NCBI GenBank assembly: GCA_013368315.1
Contig: JAACJM010000142.1
Location: forward strand, 149,636-213,635
Origin: Tetrapyrgos nigripes
Lineage: Eukaryota; Basidiomycota; Agaricomycetes; Agaricales; Campanellaceae
Reading direction: 5' to 3'
DNA length: 64,000 bases
Both the position numbers and the translations under genes were made by a program. The notes under the pieces were generated by a model. The model made no database searches, was not told the DNA's origin, and saw nothing but the letters and a program-made list of their open reading frames with translations. Below, in pieces: positions 1 through 12,300 of the stretch. How positions within the stretch are numbered: the stretch's first letter is position 1; each line of letters opens with the position of its first letter.

Positions 1-1609
1 CAGAACAACCAAAGAAGAATGAGAGGATAACAACAAGATCAATTCTGAGGCTTGAGTACAGAAGAACACTACCTATATACTAGTAGTGAGACCATCCTGT
101 ATCAAGACTCTGCAACTAACTCCAGTGCTCCTGTAACTAATGTACTAAATGATCATGAGTCCCAAACAGTGAATAGAATGAATGAATCAAATGTTAAACA
201 ATGAATATAAATGTGGAGTGATGAACAGAATGGATAATCGACATAATAAATGAAATGGAAATAGAATAAGGTGGGGGCACACATAGGTATAATCAAAAAA
301 CCCTCTGAGGGTTTCTGGGCTTAGGCAGTGAATGATGTAAGAGTGACAGAAATGGAAATATGAAGGAATATATGAGTATGGCATGTGCTGAAGGTGGCTG
401 AGATGAAGGTTTCTGACATACATGCACCAGGCCAGCCATTTCTTCTGAGTATAACAGAGGTGTGGGCTGGAAGGAATCACAAATGTTGAGAATACAAGAA
501 ATAAAAATACAAATAAAATGTAGCTTTTTGAACTTCTGAAGAGGATGAAAGAGAAAAAGGTCAGTGAATGAAAAGTACAGTAACAGGTGAAAAAGAGCTT
601 GATAATAGGGGACAAACAGATCCTGAACACAGAGTCCTTGACATGTCATCTGTGGATGGGCTGCAGATTTTGGCAAGGGAAAAATTGGAAACAGTAGCAT
701 GGCAAAAAACAGGACCATAACATATAGCCACAAGCAGAAAGTGGGTGTAAAGAATTCAGCCTCATTTTTCAGCCTCATAATCTCTTCAAAAGCAGCAGTT
801 TCTAGCAGTTGAGGTCCTTGTTGAGCAATATATGTACTTTTCCCATTGGATCTGGTTTGCTTCTAGGAGGCATTTGAGGTGGGGAAACACAATGAGAGGG
901 ACAAGTCGACACATTGGCATGACATTGTGGTTGTCAACAGTCATTGGACCCAGTCCAGACTGAGTCTAGACATTTCAGTTGTCAGGAAGGATAGAGACCA
1001 GCTTAGGGGTGGGAGATTGAACCTGTGGAAAAGATTTGGAAGGTTGCTCTGAACAACATAAATTAACTCAGCCTAAAGGCCTTGTAACAGTTTGAGGGAA
1101 GTTGAGATCTTTTTTCATCAGAATACCTGAGTTTCAGGAATCAGCTTGACCTCTATGGGCATTGAGGGCCACTGGCCTTCGTTACTCCTGCTATTGCCTC
1201 AGCATTGGTGAGTATGTGTAGTCCATTTTCTTGTCTTACCTCCCTAATCATTTCGTTTTCTTACAGTCTACCTGAATAAAAACTGTTCTGGATATGGGGT
1301 ATGTATGCTTTTGTGGCTCTTTGAGAACTTCAGGTTTTGACTTAACTTTGTCCCCACTTTTGATTGCAGCGGAGAGACAGTGGTCCTCAGCCTCTGAAAC
1401 ATTGTATTGTCGCATACCTCACCTTCTAAATTGAACCTGGCTGGTCATGGAGTTAGCTCTTACAGAATGTGTTAAGGCATGGATAGGGGTTCATTGTTGT
1501 TGGGTCTTTATCTCTTTTGTAGTATAATCACTTGCTATTGATCTATTTCTTCCATACAACTCTCAGATCTCAGGGCTCTCGACAGCTGTGCATATCATCG
1601 CAATAGAGT
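1..1609. other. Gene-free repeat-derived stretch
   Basis: I see no supportable gene here. The two overlapping minus-strand open frames between 187 and 778 are hydrophobic and compositionally biased and match no family I know. The stretch contains a degenerate copy of a dispersed motif at 721-781 (GCCACA, then GTGTAAAG, then CCTCAT and GCCTCATAA), which recurs at 37.5 and 62.5-62.8 kb. It also contains a minus-strand copy of a tRNA-promoter-like repeat ending at 1088. The Copia element was inserted at the right end of this stretch. Confidence 0.6.
860..1088 (-). repeat. SINE-like repeat, copy 1
   Basis: On the minus strand the copy starts at 1088 with TTACAAGGCC, then TTTAGGCTGAGTTAA, which resembles a Pol III A box. 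About 80 bases in comes GGTTCAATCTCCCACCCC, which resembles a B box. The same order appears at 36891, 40173 and 42589. Similarity to the 40173 copy continues further (GACAACCACAA, GTGTCGACT), so the unit is probably about 250-300 bp. A tRNA-derived SINE is the simplest reading; the 3' end is not defined. Confidence 0.5.
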
Positions 1610-1614
1610 GGTGG

Positions 1615-1964
1615 TGTTGAATTGGCGCATTCAGTTGCAGCCATCAACGTCATCTATGTAGAACAATAGTAGTAGTTATAAATAGACAATAAATGTAGTA
1701 CGACAATAGTGTACGAAACCAGCATTGTACTATCAAGTACAATAGAATCTTATTGTTACTCTAGTATTAGTTTACATGTATTTGTACCTCCTCAAAGGTA
1801 TATAAGGACTCGTAGATAGTCCTCCAAATAACAAGTTTTATACTTAACTCTCATCGCTCAATAAGCCTCTTACAAGCCTTACAAGCTATTCTCTATCCAC
1901 AGGTAAGTTGCGTAGTTGCCACTGCGTTTAGTAGTGTACAGGATCGTACCATGCCTGCTTAACA
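1615..1964 (+). repeat. 5' LTR of the Copia element
   Basis: 350 bp, starting TGTTGA and ending TTAACA, preceded by the GGTGG target duplication. A TATA-like box (TATATAAGG) lies near 1799-1807 and would place the transcription start shortly downstream. It matches the 3' LTR at all but one base. Confidence 0.95.
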
Positions 1965-1976
1965 GGTTATGGGCCC
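1965..1976 (+). other. Primer-binding site, initiator tRNA-Met half-molecule type
   Basis: GGTTATGGGCCC directly follows the 5' LTR. It is complementary to the anticodon stem-loop of eukaryotic initiator tRNA-Met (GGGCCCATAACC), not to the tRNA 3' end. This is the primer type known from Drosophila copia, where a cleaved tRNA half primes minus-strand synthesis. Confidence 0.75.
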
Positions 1977-2246
1977 CAAAGGCCCTTGGGAGCGCCTTCA
2001 ATGGCTGCAAACCATAGACTTTGCATACTACCTGGATGGCGCCTTCATGGCAGCCTGTGGCGCCCTTTGTGGCAGCCTGCGTCGCCTTTAATGGCTTGAC
2101 GATACGTCCAACAGCACAGGACTTACGTCCAGCTGCAGTTGTTGACGATCTAGGGGAGTAGTCACTGTCATGGCGCGTTCATCGCTGCCTCTCTTCACTT
2201 TCGCATGGCACATTTATTGCTGCCTTCTTATGCTGCATATGGATAA

Positions 2247-4763
2247 ATGCTGACAGTTGACCTTCCCCAGAACTTATCAAAGATGTCTTCCAACGTTTTG
2301 ATGACCACTGTCCCCGTCTTCTCCAGTGTTGATTTCAACATCTGGGCCGACATTCTTCTCTCCTGGCTCCAGGCCACTGGACTTAGTTCAGTCCTTGGCT
2401 CTGATCGCCCTAGTGACGCCACCGTGAGTACTGTCTCCCCTCTATCTGCTGAAGATACGGCGGCTCAAGCTGAGGCTATCACAGTGGCTCTAAAGAAACA
2501 GGCCGACTGGGATGAGAAGAACGATAAGGCCATTGGGTCAATCAAGCTTCATCTTTCTCCTGCTATTCGTCAGAAGACACTCGGTATGACAAGTGCCAAA
2601 GAAATTTGGACCACTCTCAAAAATACCTACGGGAAACCTGGAGTTTCCGCAGTCTACACCGACTTTAAACGTGCCACTTCCATCACCATTCCTAACAACG
2701 CTAATCCTAGTGCTACAATCGAGCTTATTCGTATGCACTTCGATAGGGTTAGTGCTGCTGGTATCTCTACTGATACTACCGACTCCACAACTCCAAACAT
2801 TTCCATTACAAAAATCCTCAATTTTCTCATAGTCATGTTCATCATATCAAAACTCCCTCCCAGATATGAGTATATCATCAATCAATATACTCAATTATCT
2901 ATCTCACAAATCGACAATCAAGATCTTGATGAACTGCAAAGCAAGATTGTCAATGTCTGGGAATCTCGCCAAGGGGCTTTGAAAGGAAAACCACAGGCCA
3001 ACTGTCTTTCAGCTGTCAAGCGAAAGGACGGTAATCCTAGTTTCCAACAGCAGCAGCAGCAGCGCCCTAGTGGCAGCAGCAGCGGCGCTAACGGAGATAA
3101 TAAAGGAAAAGGCAAGGGAAAGGGAAAGGGCAAAGCTCATTTCCGTTGAGGAGGTCAAGCTGGAAAAAATGAACAGGCCAAGAGACAGGGCCAGGCACAT
3201 CTCGTGCATGGGGATATGTCTCCCATGATGCACACAGTCACCTTTGTCGACACACCCGCTGCAGTTGATTCCCGTAAGCCATTCTTCATGGAAACGGAAA
3301 AGCCTTTTGACGCCTTTTTCACAGGTACCAAAAGAGCTATCAATCTTGCACGCGATATTGGCACGAGACCATCTGGTGAGACTGTTGCTGCTCTTGAGGA
3401 TGTAGTCATGTCTCACCCTGATCTTTCCTCTTTCACTCCCCTTACCCCTGCTCCTCGTCCCAAACGCACTCTCACGGAACGCATCTATTGGAATAATCTC
3501 CAATCATCTTCTGATGGTTGGGGATGTAATGACAACTGGAATGATGCCTTCACTCGTTCGGTCGGAACTCAGACTGATTCAGATGCCAATATGGGATGCA
3601 CTCAGGAAGAAGATGCCAATTGGAACGAGGACACTCTGGTGAACACTTCGGAACTCGGAAGTGTGTTTGGCTCCACAACGATGGAGTCAGGTGTAAAGGT
3701 ACCGCAGGACACAAGGACCCCTGTTCCACTTATAGGCCGTCTTGCCTCGGATCCTGCTGCCGAGATAATGGAGTGCGGAATTCACCTTGGGGAGAGATTC
3801 CAGAATCCCGAGGACCCTCTCCACATCTATGGGAAAGGAGCAACTCCATTCCAAGCAGTAGTGAACGCCTGTGCATCAACAGGCACTCTTTCTCTGGTCC
3901 AACGCCTTGCTGCAGCCCGCAGCAAGATGCAAAGTGGCTCACTGCCTGCACATCCCAGTGGCATGACCACTCAGTCCTTACCCTCCAGCCGTGTTGCAAG
4001 CCCAACACCTGGAACGACTTCAATGGGATGGGAATGGCTAACTCCTCATCTCGAAAACGAGGATGGAAGGTATAACGAGCTGCTCGATTGGCAGAGAGAC
4101 GCAACAGTCGGACTAGGAGGAATGGAAATGGAGGAGGAATTACCATCCAGGGTCCCGACTCTGAGTTCAATGCCAGAACTCCGGAGCATGTCTCCAAGCC
4201 TATCCAGCAACAGCGACCTCGAGTATATGTCGACTCCGCGATCGCTCAGCAGGATGAGCCACTCTATAGATCCCGGAGAGGCAGCTTCGTCAGCGAGTAT
4301 TGCCGCAGTAGGGGCATGGTCAGACGGAATCCCAAGTCCAAGACCTTCTACACCCACCATGGTTATCGGCAGTGCCGCAAATAATTATGGTTGGTCCCTA
4401 GACTCTGAGGTGTCTGGCATGGACAACGGTTATCTCAGGTCAGATCTCACTTCAGATCTTATGAATAAAAGTACTGATGCGCTTTTTCCAGCAGCTCGTA
4501 ATATGGAAGCAGGTTCTTCATGTATATATTTATTACATACCGCTCCTCTGGGTTTAACAACCCTTTTATTTATAATGAACTGTACACTAGCCCTGGCGGC
4601 AACAATAAATATTTATGTGCCTGTGGCACTTTGTTTTCATTATGCCAGAAGTGTAAGAAGAAGAGATCTAATACTGTCAAAATCCACTTCGGTGATGGAT
4701 GGTTACTTGACTCTGGAGCATCAGCACATTTTACGTTCGACATCAATGACTTTGTTGAATTGA
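2247..4763 (+). pseudogene. Copia gag and downstream Ser/Pro-rich frame, broken
   Basis: The gag frame opens at 2247 (an alternative start is the Met at 2283). It has the Copia/UBN2 gag character, with a W-containing N-terminus and a Gln/Lys/Gly-rich tail near 3040-3146. No CCHC knuckle is visible. TGA at 3147-3149 falls where the same frame simply continues, so it reads as a CGA-to-TGA change. The frame then runs open to 4763 through a long Ser/Thr/Pro-rich stretch without a domain I recognise. The last 260 bases overlap the protease frame, which is in -1. A GGGTTTA heptamer in the correct phase lies at 4550-4556 and could be a programmed shift site. Alternatively, the frame change is a mutation. 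Confidence 0.8.
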
Positions 4764-7700
4764 GTTATATAAAACCAATTCCAGTTAAAACTGCCAATGG
4801 TTTCATGAATATTCGTGCATCCGGAACAGTCCTGATCTCTCAATGTAAAAGAGTTATGAAATTAGATCCGGTCTATTACATTCCCGATCTAAATCAACGA
4901 CTCTTATCTGTCGGTCAATTCTTAAATGACAACATGCTTATGCGCGGTAACTCTGATCATATCACCATCTCGAGAAATACAACATTCTTGACTTTCTCAA
5001 AGCGTATACCGGAAGAAACGCTATACTATCTTCCACACAAATCGAAAATTGTCGCTTCTAAAGCCAATCTTTTGATTTATCTTATCAACTACGAGATCTT
5101 ACATCGTCGCATAGGACATCCCTCTCGTGATGTTCTAAAACATGTCCGACAACACACCCTTGGCACTCCTGAATTCATCATTCCGAAGGAACTTCCTTTG
5201 TGCAAAGGCTGTCTTGAAGGCAAAACTCCCAAACAAGCTTACCCTCCTAACCAACGACGTGCTACTCGTCCTTTCCAAATTATCCATACGGATTTGAAGG
5301 AATTCCCCACGATCTCCTACCACAAGTACAAGTATATAATCGTCTTCTTTGATGATTACACTTCAGATGCTTGGATACGACTTCTTAAAGACAAGAAACA
5401 ACCACTAACTGCCACTCGCCAGTTCCTTGCGATGGTAGAAACTCAATATAAGACGAAAGTCGAACAGTGGATGTCTGATATGGGTGGTGAATTCATCAAA
5501 GGCACCTACCGAGAAATGTTACTCGAGAAGGGTATTAGAATCCTTAAAAGTGCACCATACATTCATCAGCAGAATGGTCGAGCGGAGTGCTTTATACGCA
5601 CCCTAATGGATAAGGCACTGGCAATGATGAAACTAGCATGTCTACCTGAATCTTGGTGGGAATATGCTGTCTGTCATGGATTGTATGTCTATCGACGTAC
5701 TCCCTTACAACGACACAAATGGATAACTCCATTTGAAATGCTTGAAAAGGAAAAACCACGTATCGATCATTTGCAAGTTTTTGGCTGTGGAGCTTATGTC
5801 TTTAAACCCGAGGAAACTTGAAAGAACAAACTCGCTTCCAAGTCAGAACTCATGACGTATCTTGGTGTAGCACCGGGAGAACATGGAAATCTTTTCATGC
5901 GTACAAACAATGCGGAATTTACATCCCCGCAAGCCGTGTTTGAGGAAGACTTCTTTCCTCGATGTAAAAACTCAATCTCGTGGTTCGAAACAACTTCCTA
6001 TTGAGTTGTCGCAAAGCGATGACACTCCTCTACCACAACCAATCCCTGACGATGATGATGAAGATTTTGATCATCGTCCTCCTCGCATCCCTTCCATAAG
6101 GAAACCTGATCAGCTTCGTGACAATGAACCTGAACAGGATCCACCGCCTTCGTCCCCGGATAGTGACTTAGAATCAAGAAGGCCCATAACGCCACCTCCA
6201 AGGGAGACACCACCTCCTGAGGCACCTCAAAAAGTCACTAGACCAAGATGGGATTACGGAGAACCAACACGTCGAAGCGAGCGTGTTAGTGAACCAAACA
6301 AACGGTACGGAGATAAACACCCCGTACAAGTTACACGCGATCTTGAACCTCAAATCGCAGCTGATAAAAGAGCGGAAGCAAAAGCTAAAGCAGAGAGAGA
6401 CGCTCAGAGAGAACACCGACATCAACAAGCTGCAGAGCAACAGGTTCCCGGACCTAGTTCTGCATCCGGAAGCGCACCCCAGGGGGAGCAGCAAGCCGAG
6501 AGTGATGACTCTGCACGCCCTGAATCAGAACATATGGCAGAACCATGCCGGGAAGGGGGAGTATCTATAAACTTCTTGCTTATGCAGGCAGTTGCTCCTG
6601 GAGAAATCGATTCCCACTTGCTTATTCAGAAAGTTACTTCGAAGAATGATGGGAATCAACCGAATGTTCGTAATATTCGCGAATGGACATTCAAAGATAT
6701 TGCACTCTTACCTAAAGATGTGCAGGAGGAATGGAAAGTCGCTTGCCGCGAAGAACTAGAGGCTCTTCGCAAGCGCGACACCTATGAATTGGTCGAAAGA
6801 CCTACAGATAGGAAAGTCATCAAAAACTGATGGGTCTTCGACATCAAGTCTGATGGTTGTAAAAAGGCAAGACTCGTTGCAAAAGGTTTTTCACAAATCA
6901 AAGGCATAGACTTTGATCAAGTATATTCGCCTGTTGTTCGATTCGAGACTGTGCGCTTAATCTTCGCTTTAGCTGCACTTAAAGGTTGGCACGTGTCCGG
7001 TGTCGACGTCTGATCAGCCTATTTATATGGCTTACTCGATGAAGAAATCTATATGGAATAACCAGAAGCCTTTAAAGAAAAGGGACAAGAGCATAAAGTT
7101 GTCCGGCTTCTTCGTGCTCTTTACGGACTCAAACAAGCAGGACTTGCGTGGTGGAAAAGTCTTGATAAGTCCATGGCGGAACTTGGTTTTAAACGAATCA
7201 TTTCTGACGCCGGAATCTTCATTCACAAACGCTATAACGCCAACAATGATCTTATTGAAAATTCTATCGTTATTGCCGTAGTCTATGTGGATGACGCTCT
7301 ATTCTGTGGAGCTAACAAAACCTTAGTCTTACGACTCAAAGGAAACTTTATGAAGAGATGGGAATGTAGGGATCTAGGTGATGCCAAAGAATTCCTTAGG
7401 ATGAGAATTACCAGGAAAGGCAGCAAGGTCTCTTTAGACCAGTGCGCTTATCTGGATAAAATCCTAGAGACATATGGAATGCAAAACGCAAAAGTTTCTG
7501 CTACCCCATTACCCGCCAATTATCACCCTCTTCCTCTTCCAAAAGACGCTCCTGTCAACTATACTCTTCGTCAAAGTTATCAGGAGATAATCGGATCCTT
7601 ACTCTATTTAATGTTAGGAACACGTCCTGATATCTCCTTTGCTGTCACAAAACTTGCGCAATTTGCTGCAAACCCCTCACAAGAACACTACAATAAGGCG

Positions 7701-8241
7701 AAAGATATTTGCCGTTACCTTGTTGGCACTAGAAAATATGCTCTTGTATACAACTGTCGAGGGGGAGAAGGCTTATCAGCCTATACAGACTCCGATTGGG
7801 GATCAGATCCTGGATTTCGCAAATCTCAAACTGGCTTCTTTCTACAATTAGCCCAAGCACCATTTAGCTGGACGTCTAGACAACAAAAAAACCGTTGCCC
7901 TATCTTCGACTGAAGCTGAATACATGGCACTTAGTGACTGCAGTCGACAAGTATGCTGGATCAAGACTCTTCTCAGTGAAATCGAATATCCTCTCCACGC
8001 TATTCCAATTTACGGTGACAATCAGGGATCAATTTTTATTGCATCAAACCCTGTCACGGATAAGCAAACCAAGCACATTGATATTCGATATCATTTTGTT
8101 CGAGAAAAAGTCATCAACGAGACAGTCAAGTTATTCTTCATTGAAGGAAGCAATAACCCTGCAGATCTACTCACTAAAGCTCTAGATTGAGTAAAGTTTG
8201 AGAAGTTCAGGAAACAATTAGGACTTCAGTTTTATAATTGA
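4502..8241 (+). pseudogene. Copia pol: protease, integrase, reverse transcriptase, RNase H, broken
   Basis: Frame opens after a TAA at 4499. A Cys pattern (CACG, then CQKC near 4615-4655) is followed by the aspartic protease motif LLDSGAS near 4705. Next come a GAG-pre-integrase region (HRRIGHPS) and the integrase core (HTDLKEF; DMGGEF; HQQNGRAE). The RT begins near 6830 with WVFDIK and has YVDD near 7285. RNase H shows ALSSTEAEYMAL near 7900, and pol ends at 8241. In-frame stops are TGA 5819, TGA 6828, TGA 7011, TAA 7059 and TGA 8188. All read as C-to-T changes at conserved Arg or Gln codons. Two +1 shifts lie in A runs near 5965 and 7885. Dead as protein, but it could be mobilised in trans. 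Confidence 0.9.
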
Positions 8242-8348
8242 AGAAAGTCCTATAAATCGCATCGAAAATATCGAGGCACTGGATCCCTTCCTTCCATGGC
8301 TGCTTACAGCGCCTACCTATGCTTACACGCACTACCGTGCTGCTTAGC

Positions 8349-8357
8349 AAGGGGGAG
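8349..8357 (+). other. Polypurine tract
   Basis: AAGGGGGAG lies directly before the 3' LTR, the expected plus-strand primer of an LTR retrotransposon. Confidence 0.8.
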
Positions 8358-8707
8358 TGTTGAATTGGCACATTCAGTTGCAGCCATCAACGTCATCTAT
8401 GTAGAACAATAGTAGTAGTTATAAATAGACAATAAATGTAGTACGACAATAGTGTACGAAACCAGCATTGTACTATCAAGTACAATAGAATCTTATTGTT
8501 ACTCTAGTATTAGTTTACATGTATTTGTACCTCCTCAAAGGTATATAAGGACTCGTAGATAGTCCTCCAAATAACAAGTTTTATACTTAACTCTCATCGC
8601 TCAATAAGCCTCTTACAAGCCTTACAAGCTATTCTCTATCCACAGGTAAGTTGCGTAGTTGCCACTGCGTTTAGTAGTGTACAGGATCGTACCATGCCTG
8701 CTTAACA
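8358..8707 (+). repeat. 3' LTR of the Copia element
   Basis: 350 bp, TGTTGA to TTAACA, followed by the second GGTGG at 8708-8712. Its only difference from the 5' LTR is A instead of G in the context GGCG/GGCA, a CpG-to-CpA change. Confidence 0.95.
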
Positions 8708-8712
8708 GGTGG

Positions 8713-9387
8713 GCCATGTCTACCATCTGTAACTTTCATAAACGGACTAGGCGACTAGTATCCGTGATATATATGATCATCAACAGTACATAGATAGATA
8801 TATACGGTGTGGTCCTCTACGAACGTGCCGGGCTTAGATGTTGCACAGCTTGCCACGGCATCCATCTATTACAAACCCCAAGCCGACGAAATCGAGTACG
8901 TCAACGTCGTGACGGTAGTTCCACGGTGGGTGATTGGATCAGGAACTTCTAGAGCTATTTCGGAATCGTCGAATTCTGCTTTGATTGTGCCAGATGTTTT
9001 GATATTGCGATAAGTGAAGTGTAGGATAGTATCTACTGAGAGGTATTAGATAGAGGTGAAGCACTATGGAGGGGGGCTGTAGATTGGCTTAGAACAGAAG
9101 TCAGACCACGGCTGTAACAAATCTGACTCGAAGTAGCTACTGTACGTACGCGTACAGGAGCGAGAATCGGATCCAAATCAGATCAGACTTGATGGGACCA
9201 GTGCTATCCATATATATAGCTACATCATGAAGCAGAAGCCCGAGGTACTGTACATCATTCGATCACCATCAGAATCGGTGCTGGTGTGAATCTGCACCCG
9301 GAGCGGCCACATTTTTAGACGATCTTGCATTTAAAAAGAGTCTCCTGGTTTCCATATCGCTTTCGGTGCTTTCAATCAGCTCCTACT
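8713..9387. other. Intergenic between Copia element and glutaminase-like gene
   Basis: A 68-codon plus-strand frame at 8807-9013 has coding-like composition (GLDVAQLATASIYY near its start) but no family I recognise. It could be an exon relic of whatever the Copia element split, but nothing upstream of 1610 matches it. No other gene is visible. The 5' end of the next gene must have its promoter here. Confidence 0.4.
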
Positions 9388-12300
9388 ATGTTGCGACGGG
9401 ATTTTACCAAGCAACACACAGCTGATTGCTGGGTATGGCTTCCCAACTTTAATCTGGCAGCTCTGCTATTCCTCTTGTTGCTTCGCTCATTACATGCTCA
9501 GTCCACTGGAAGTGGATTTCCCCAAAATTTCACTCCACCATCATATCCTCTAGCCGTCCGATCTCCGTATCTTCACGCGTGGATCGCAACAGATTTCAAC
9601 GCAACAGACGGTAATTCGACTTTGACCCACGACTCGCCCAGAGTTTGGGACTTCAATCAGGTTTATATGATTCTCTACTGACTTCTGAATTATCGTGGTA
9701 GCTTATTTTCTCTATTATTTTTATTTAGGCGTTGGGTTGGTGTGGCATTGTACGAGTAGACAATGATCCTTGGCAATGGCTTGGTCCTATAGCTTCGGAT
9801 TCAGCTGTCAGGTCTGCCATCATACAAAGCTCAGTTATCACTCCAACCAAAGTCATATTCACAATGTTGGCTGGTCCCGTAACATTAAATGTATCTTTTT
9901 TCACCCCAATCGAGGTAAGCATTATACTCATATATTATGCTACATTTTCTGTGGAAAATGAAGTAGAACTGATTCCTTAACAGGTTGAAGACTTGGCATT
10001 GCAGTCATTACCATTTATCTACCTTTCTTTGGACATTCAAGCCTCAGATGGACAGGATCATGAAATCCAGGTCTACTCTGACATCAGTGCAGGTAAATAT
10101 TCACTAGTATGATTTTCGATATCTGAATGACATATTCGATTTGCCAGAATGGGTCTCAGGGGACCGCAACACGAGTATTGTTCAATGGAACACAACCTTC
10201 ACGTCATCCTCAATGTTCCACCGTGCATTCCTGCAGAATCAACAGCCGATGAACGAAACAAATAATCAGGCTCAGGATGCTACAGTATATTATTCAATGC
10301 AACTGGTAAGTCAGTTCAAAGTTTTCAAGGATTTTTTGATGTTTTCTCCTTAACACAAATCACAGGGCCAAAGTTTGACGTGGAAAACAGGAGACGTCGA
10401 TAGTGTTCGGCCATTATTCGTGGAACAAGGCAGTTTGGATAACAATGGGGATACAGGTTTTAGGGTTATAAATGAGTAAGTCTATCATTAACCCGCTGCT
10501 TTAAATTAATAGCTTCGGAGTCTTACAATCGTTCAAGCCGTCTCCCTGTATTTGCCATCGCAGCTGATCTTGGCAAAATACAATCTACTTCTCAGCCAGT
10601 GGTGTGGAGCCTTGGGGTTGTGAGAGACCCGATGGTCCAGTACATCTTGCCATCTGAGAAACAGGAATCAAGAAGACCCTACTTCTTCTCTGATCCCAGA
10701 TTTTCGTCACAGAAAATTGAAGATGTTATCGATTTCTTCATGCAGGATTACCAGCCAGGCTTGCAGCGTTCAAATGATCTGGATGCACGCATACTTCAAG
10801 ATGCCGCCGCTGTATCTGTGGGGAATGAACAAGAGTATCTCAGTCTTGTCTCGTTGAGCACTCGGCAGGTCCTTGCGGGATTTGATATCACAACTGGACC
10901 CAATGGGGACATTAAAGCATTTACCAAAAATACTGGAATTAGGTGAGTTCTCCCTTCTAATGTATAGTATAGGGTCACTTAACCTTGCTTAGTGGGGTGG
11001 CTAATAATGTTCCAACTCTCTGGGCTTCTCTTCCAACCTTTTTATATCTAAACGCAACCTGGGCCAAATATCTTTTGGACTCGTCATTGCAGTATCAACA
11101 TTCTATCATTTACGGGAAAAATTACGCCGCCCCAGATATAGGAGGATATCCAAATGTACAAGGCAACAACGATGACAAAGGAGCATTTGTTGGTATTGAA
11201 GGTCAGTACAAATATCTTTTTGTTAGATTATATTCAATCTGAAAGAATCATAAATTTCATAGATACCGGACTAATGCTTATCTTGACTCTGACATATGCT
11301 AAATCAGTGGGAGACACGGATTTTCTAGTGGAATATGTAAGTTTCTGACCTTACAGTATAAGAACGCTAATCCAAACTTATCAAGTATGATACACTCAAA
11401 TCTTGGGCTGAATATCTTAGGCCTAACACATTGCCACCTCACGATCAGTATGTTAAAACTTATTTCTTGTTTCAATACTTTGAACATCCTGTGATAATGA
11501 CATGTACTCTTCAGGCAGTCCTCAGACCTCATTGGAACTACTACAGACGACTACAGCATCCTAGCTATCAAAGGAATCATCGGAATAGGAGCAATGTCGC
11601 AGATTAGTGCCGCAGTGGGCAAGATCAATGATGAAGAAGTATACTCGGTATGTTTCTCCTTATTATTTTCCGTTAATTTTATAAAGGCTGCTCACTTTGC
11701 AAAAAATTCAGTCAACAGCAACCTCCCTGGCACAACAATGGCAAGATCTAGCAGTAGCATCTGATCATATAACCCTGGAATACAACAATGCTCAATCATT
11801 TGCATTGTTGTATGACTTGTACGCAGATTTGTTGCTTGAAACAGGTTTAGTGAACAATTCTGTAAGTGTTATTCACAGTCCACTTCACTTGTAATCAATC
11901 ATTTACCACGGATTTGCTAGGTCTATGACATCCAAACACGATTCTGTCAGGATCAACTCAATAATGCCATTGCAGGTGGCGCCAATTTCGGAATTCCACT
12001 CTCTTCTAGTTCGCATTCACAGGCGAGATCATCATGGTCTATGTTAACTGCGGCGACGATGAGTAACAACGATACGAGGAATGCGATGGTACATGCGGTC
12101 TATAATCGAGCATCGTTCAACCAATCAGGAAATCGGAATTTTCCTTTCATTTATGATATTAAGACTGGTGGACCTGCAGGAGGAGCTAATGCCCAGCAAG
12201 GGGCAATGTTTTCTCTTTTGGCATTGCGGTAAGGGTCTCTGCTCCCTCTCTACCTATGAAATAATTTTTTTAAGCTGTAGTGGGTTTTAGGAAGGGAATG

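Larger units (their letters stand above)
1615..8707 (+). mobile_element. Ty1/copia LTR retrotransposon, full length, coding-defective
   Basis: Complete structure: 5-bp target duplication GGTGG (1610-1614 and 8708-8712), two 350-bp LTRs beginning TGTTGA and ending TTAACA, a primer site at 1965, a gag-pol region in the order gag, protease (DSGAS), integrase, reverse transcriptase (YVDD), RNase H, and a polypurine tract directly before the 3' LTR. That domain order is diagnostic of Copia. The LTRs differ at one position (1626 G versus 8369 A, a CpG/CpA pair), so the insertion is young. The coding region carries five TGA and one TAA stop, plus two one-base A-run insertions, so this copy cannot make a full polyprotein. 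Confidence 0.95.

Noticed and set aside
187..778. Two overlapping minus-strand frames of 147 and 161 codons
   Set aside because: Hydrophobic, biased composition, no domain, no splice or start support, and overlapped by a dispersed repeat motif.
3596..4384. Several 100-160-codon frames on both strands over the Copia gag region
   Set aside because: Shadows of the long Ser/Pro-rich gag-region frame (3150-4763).
3147..8190. Repeated TGA codons read as selenocysteine or programmed readthrough
   Set aside because: All lie where Arg (CGA) is expected in Copia proteins, no recoding signal is evident, and a separate TAA and two A-run frameshifts accompany them. Mutation is simpler.
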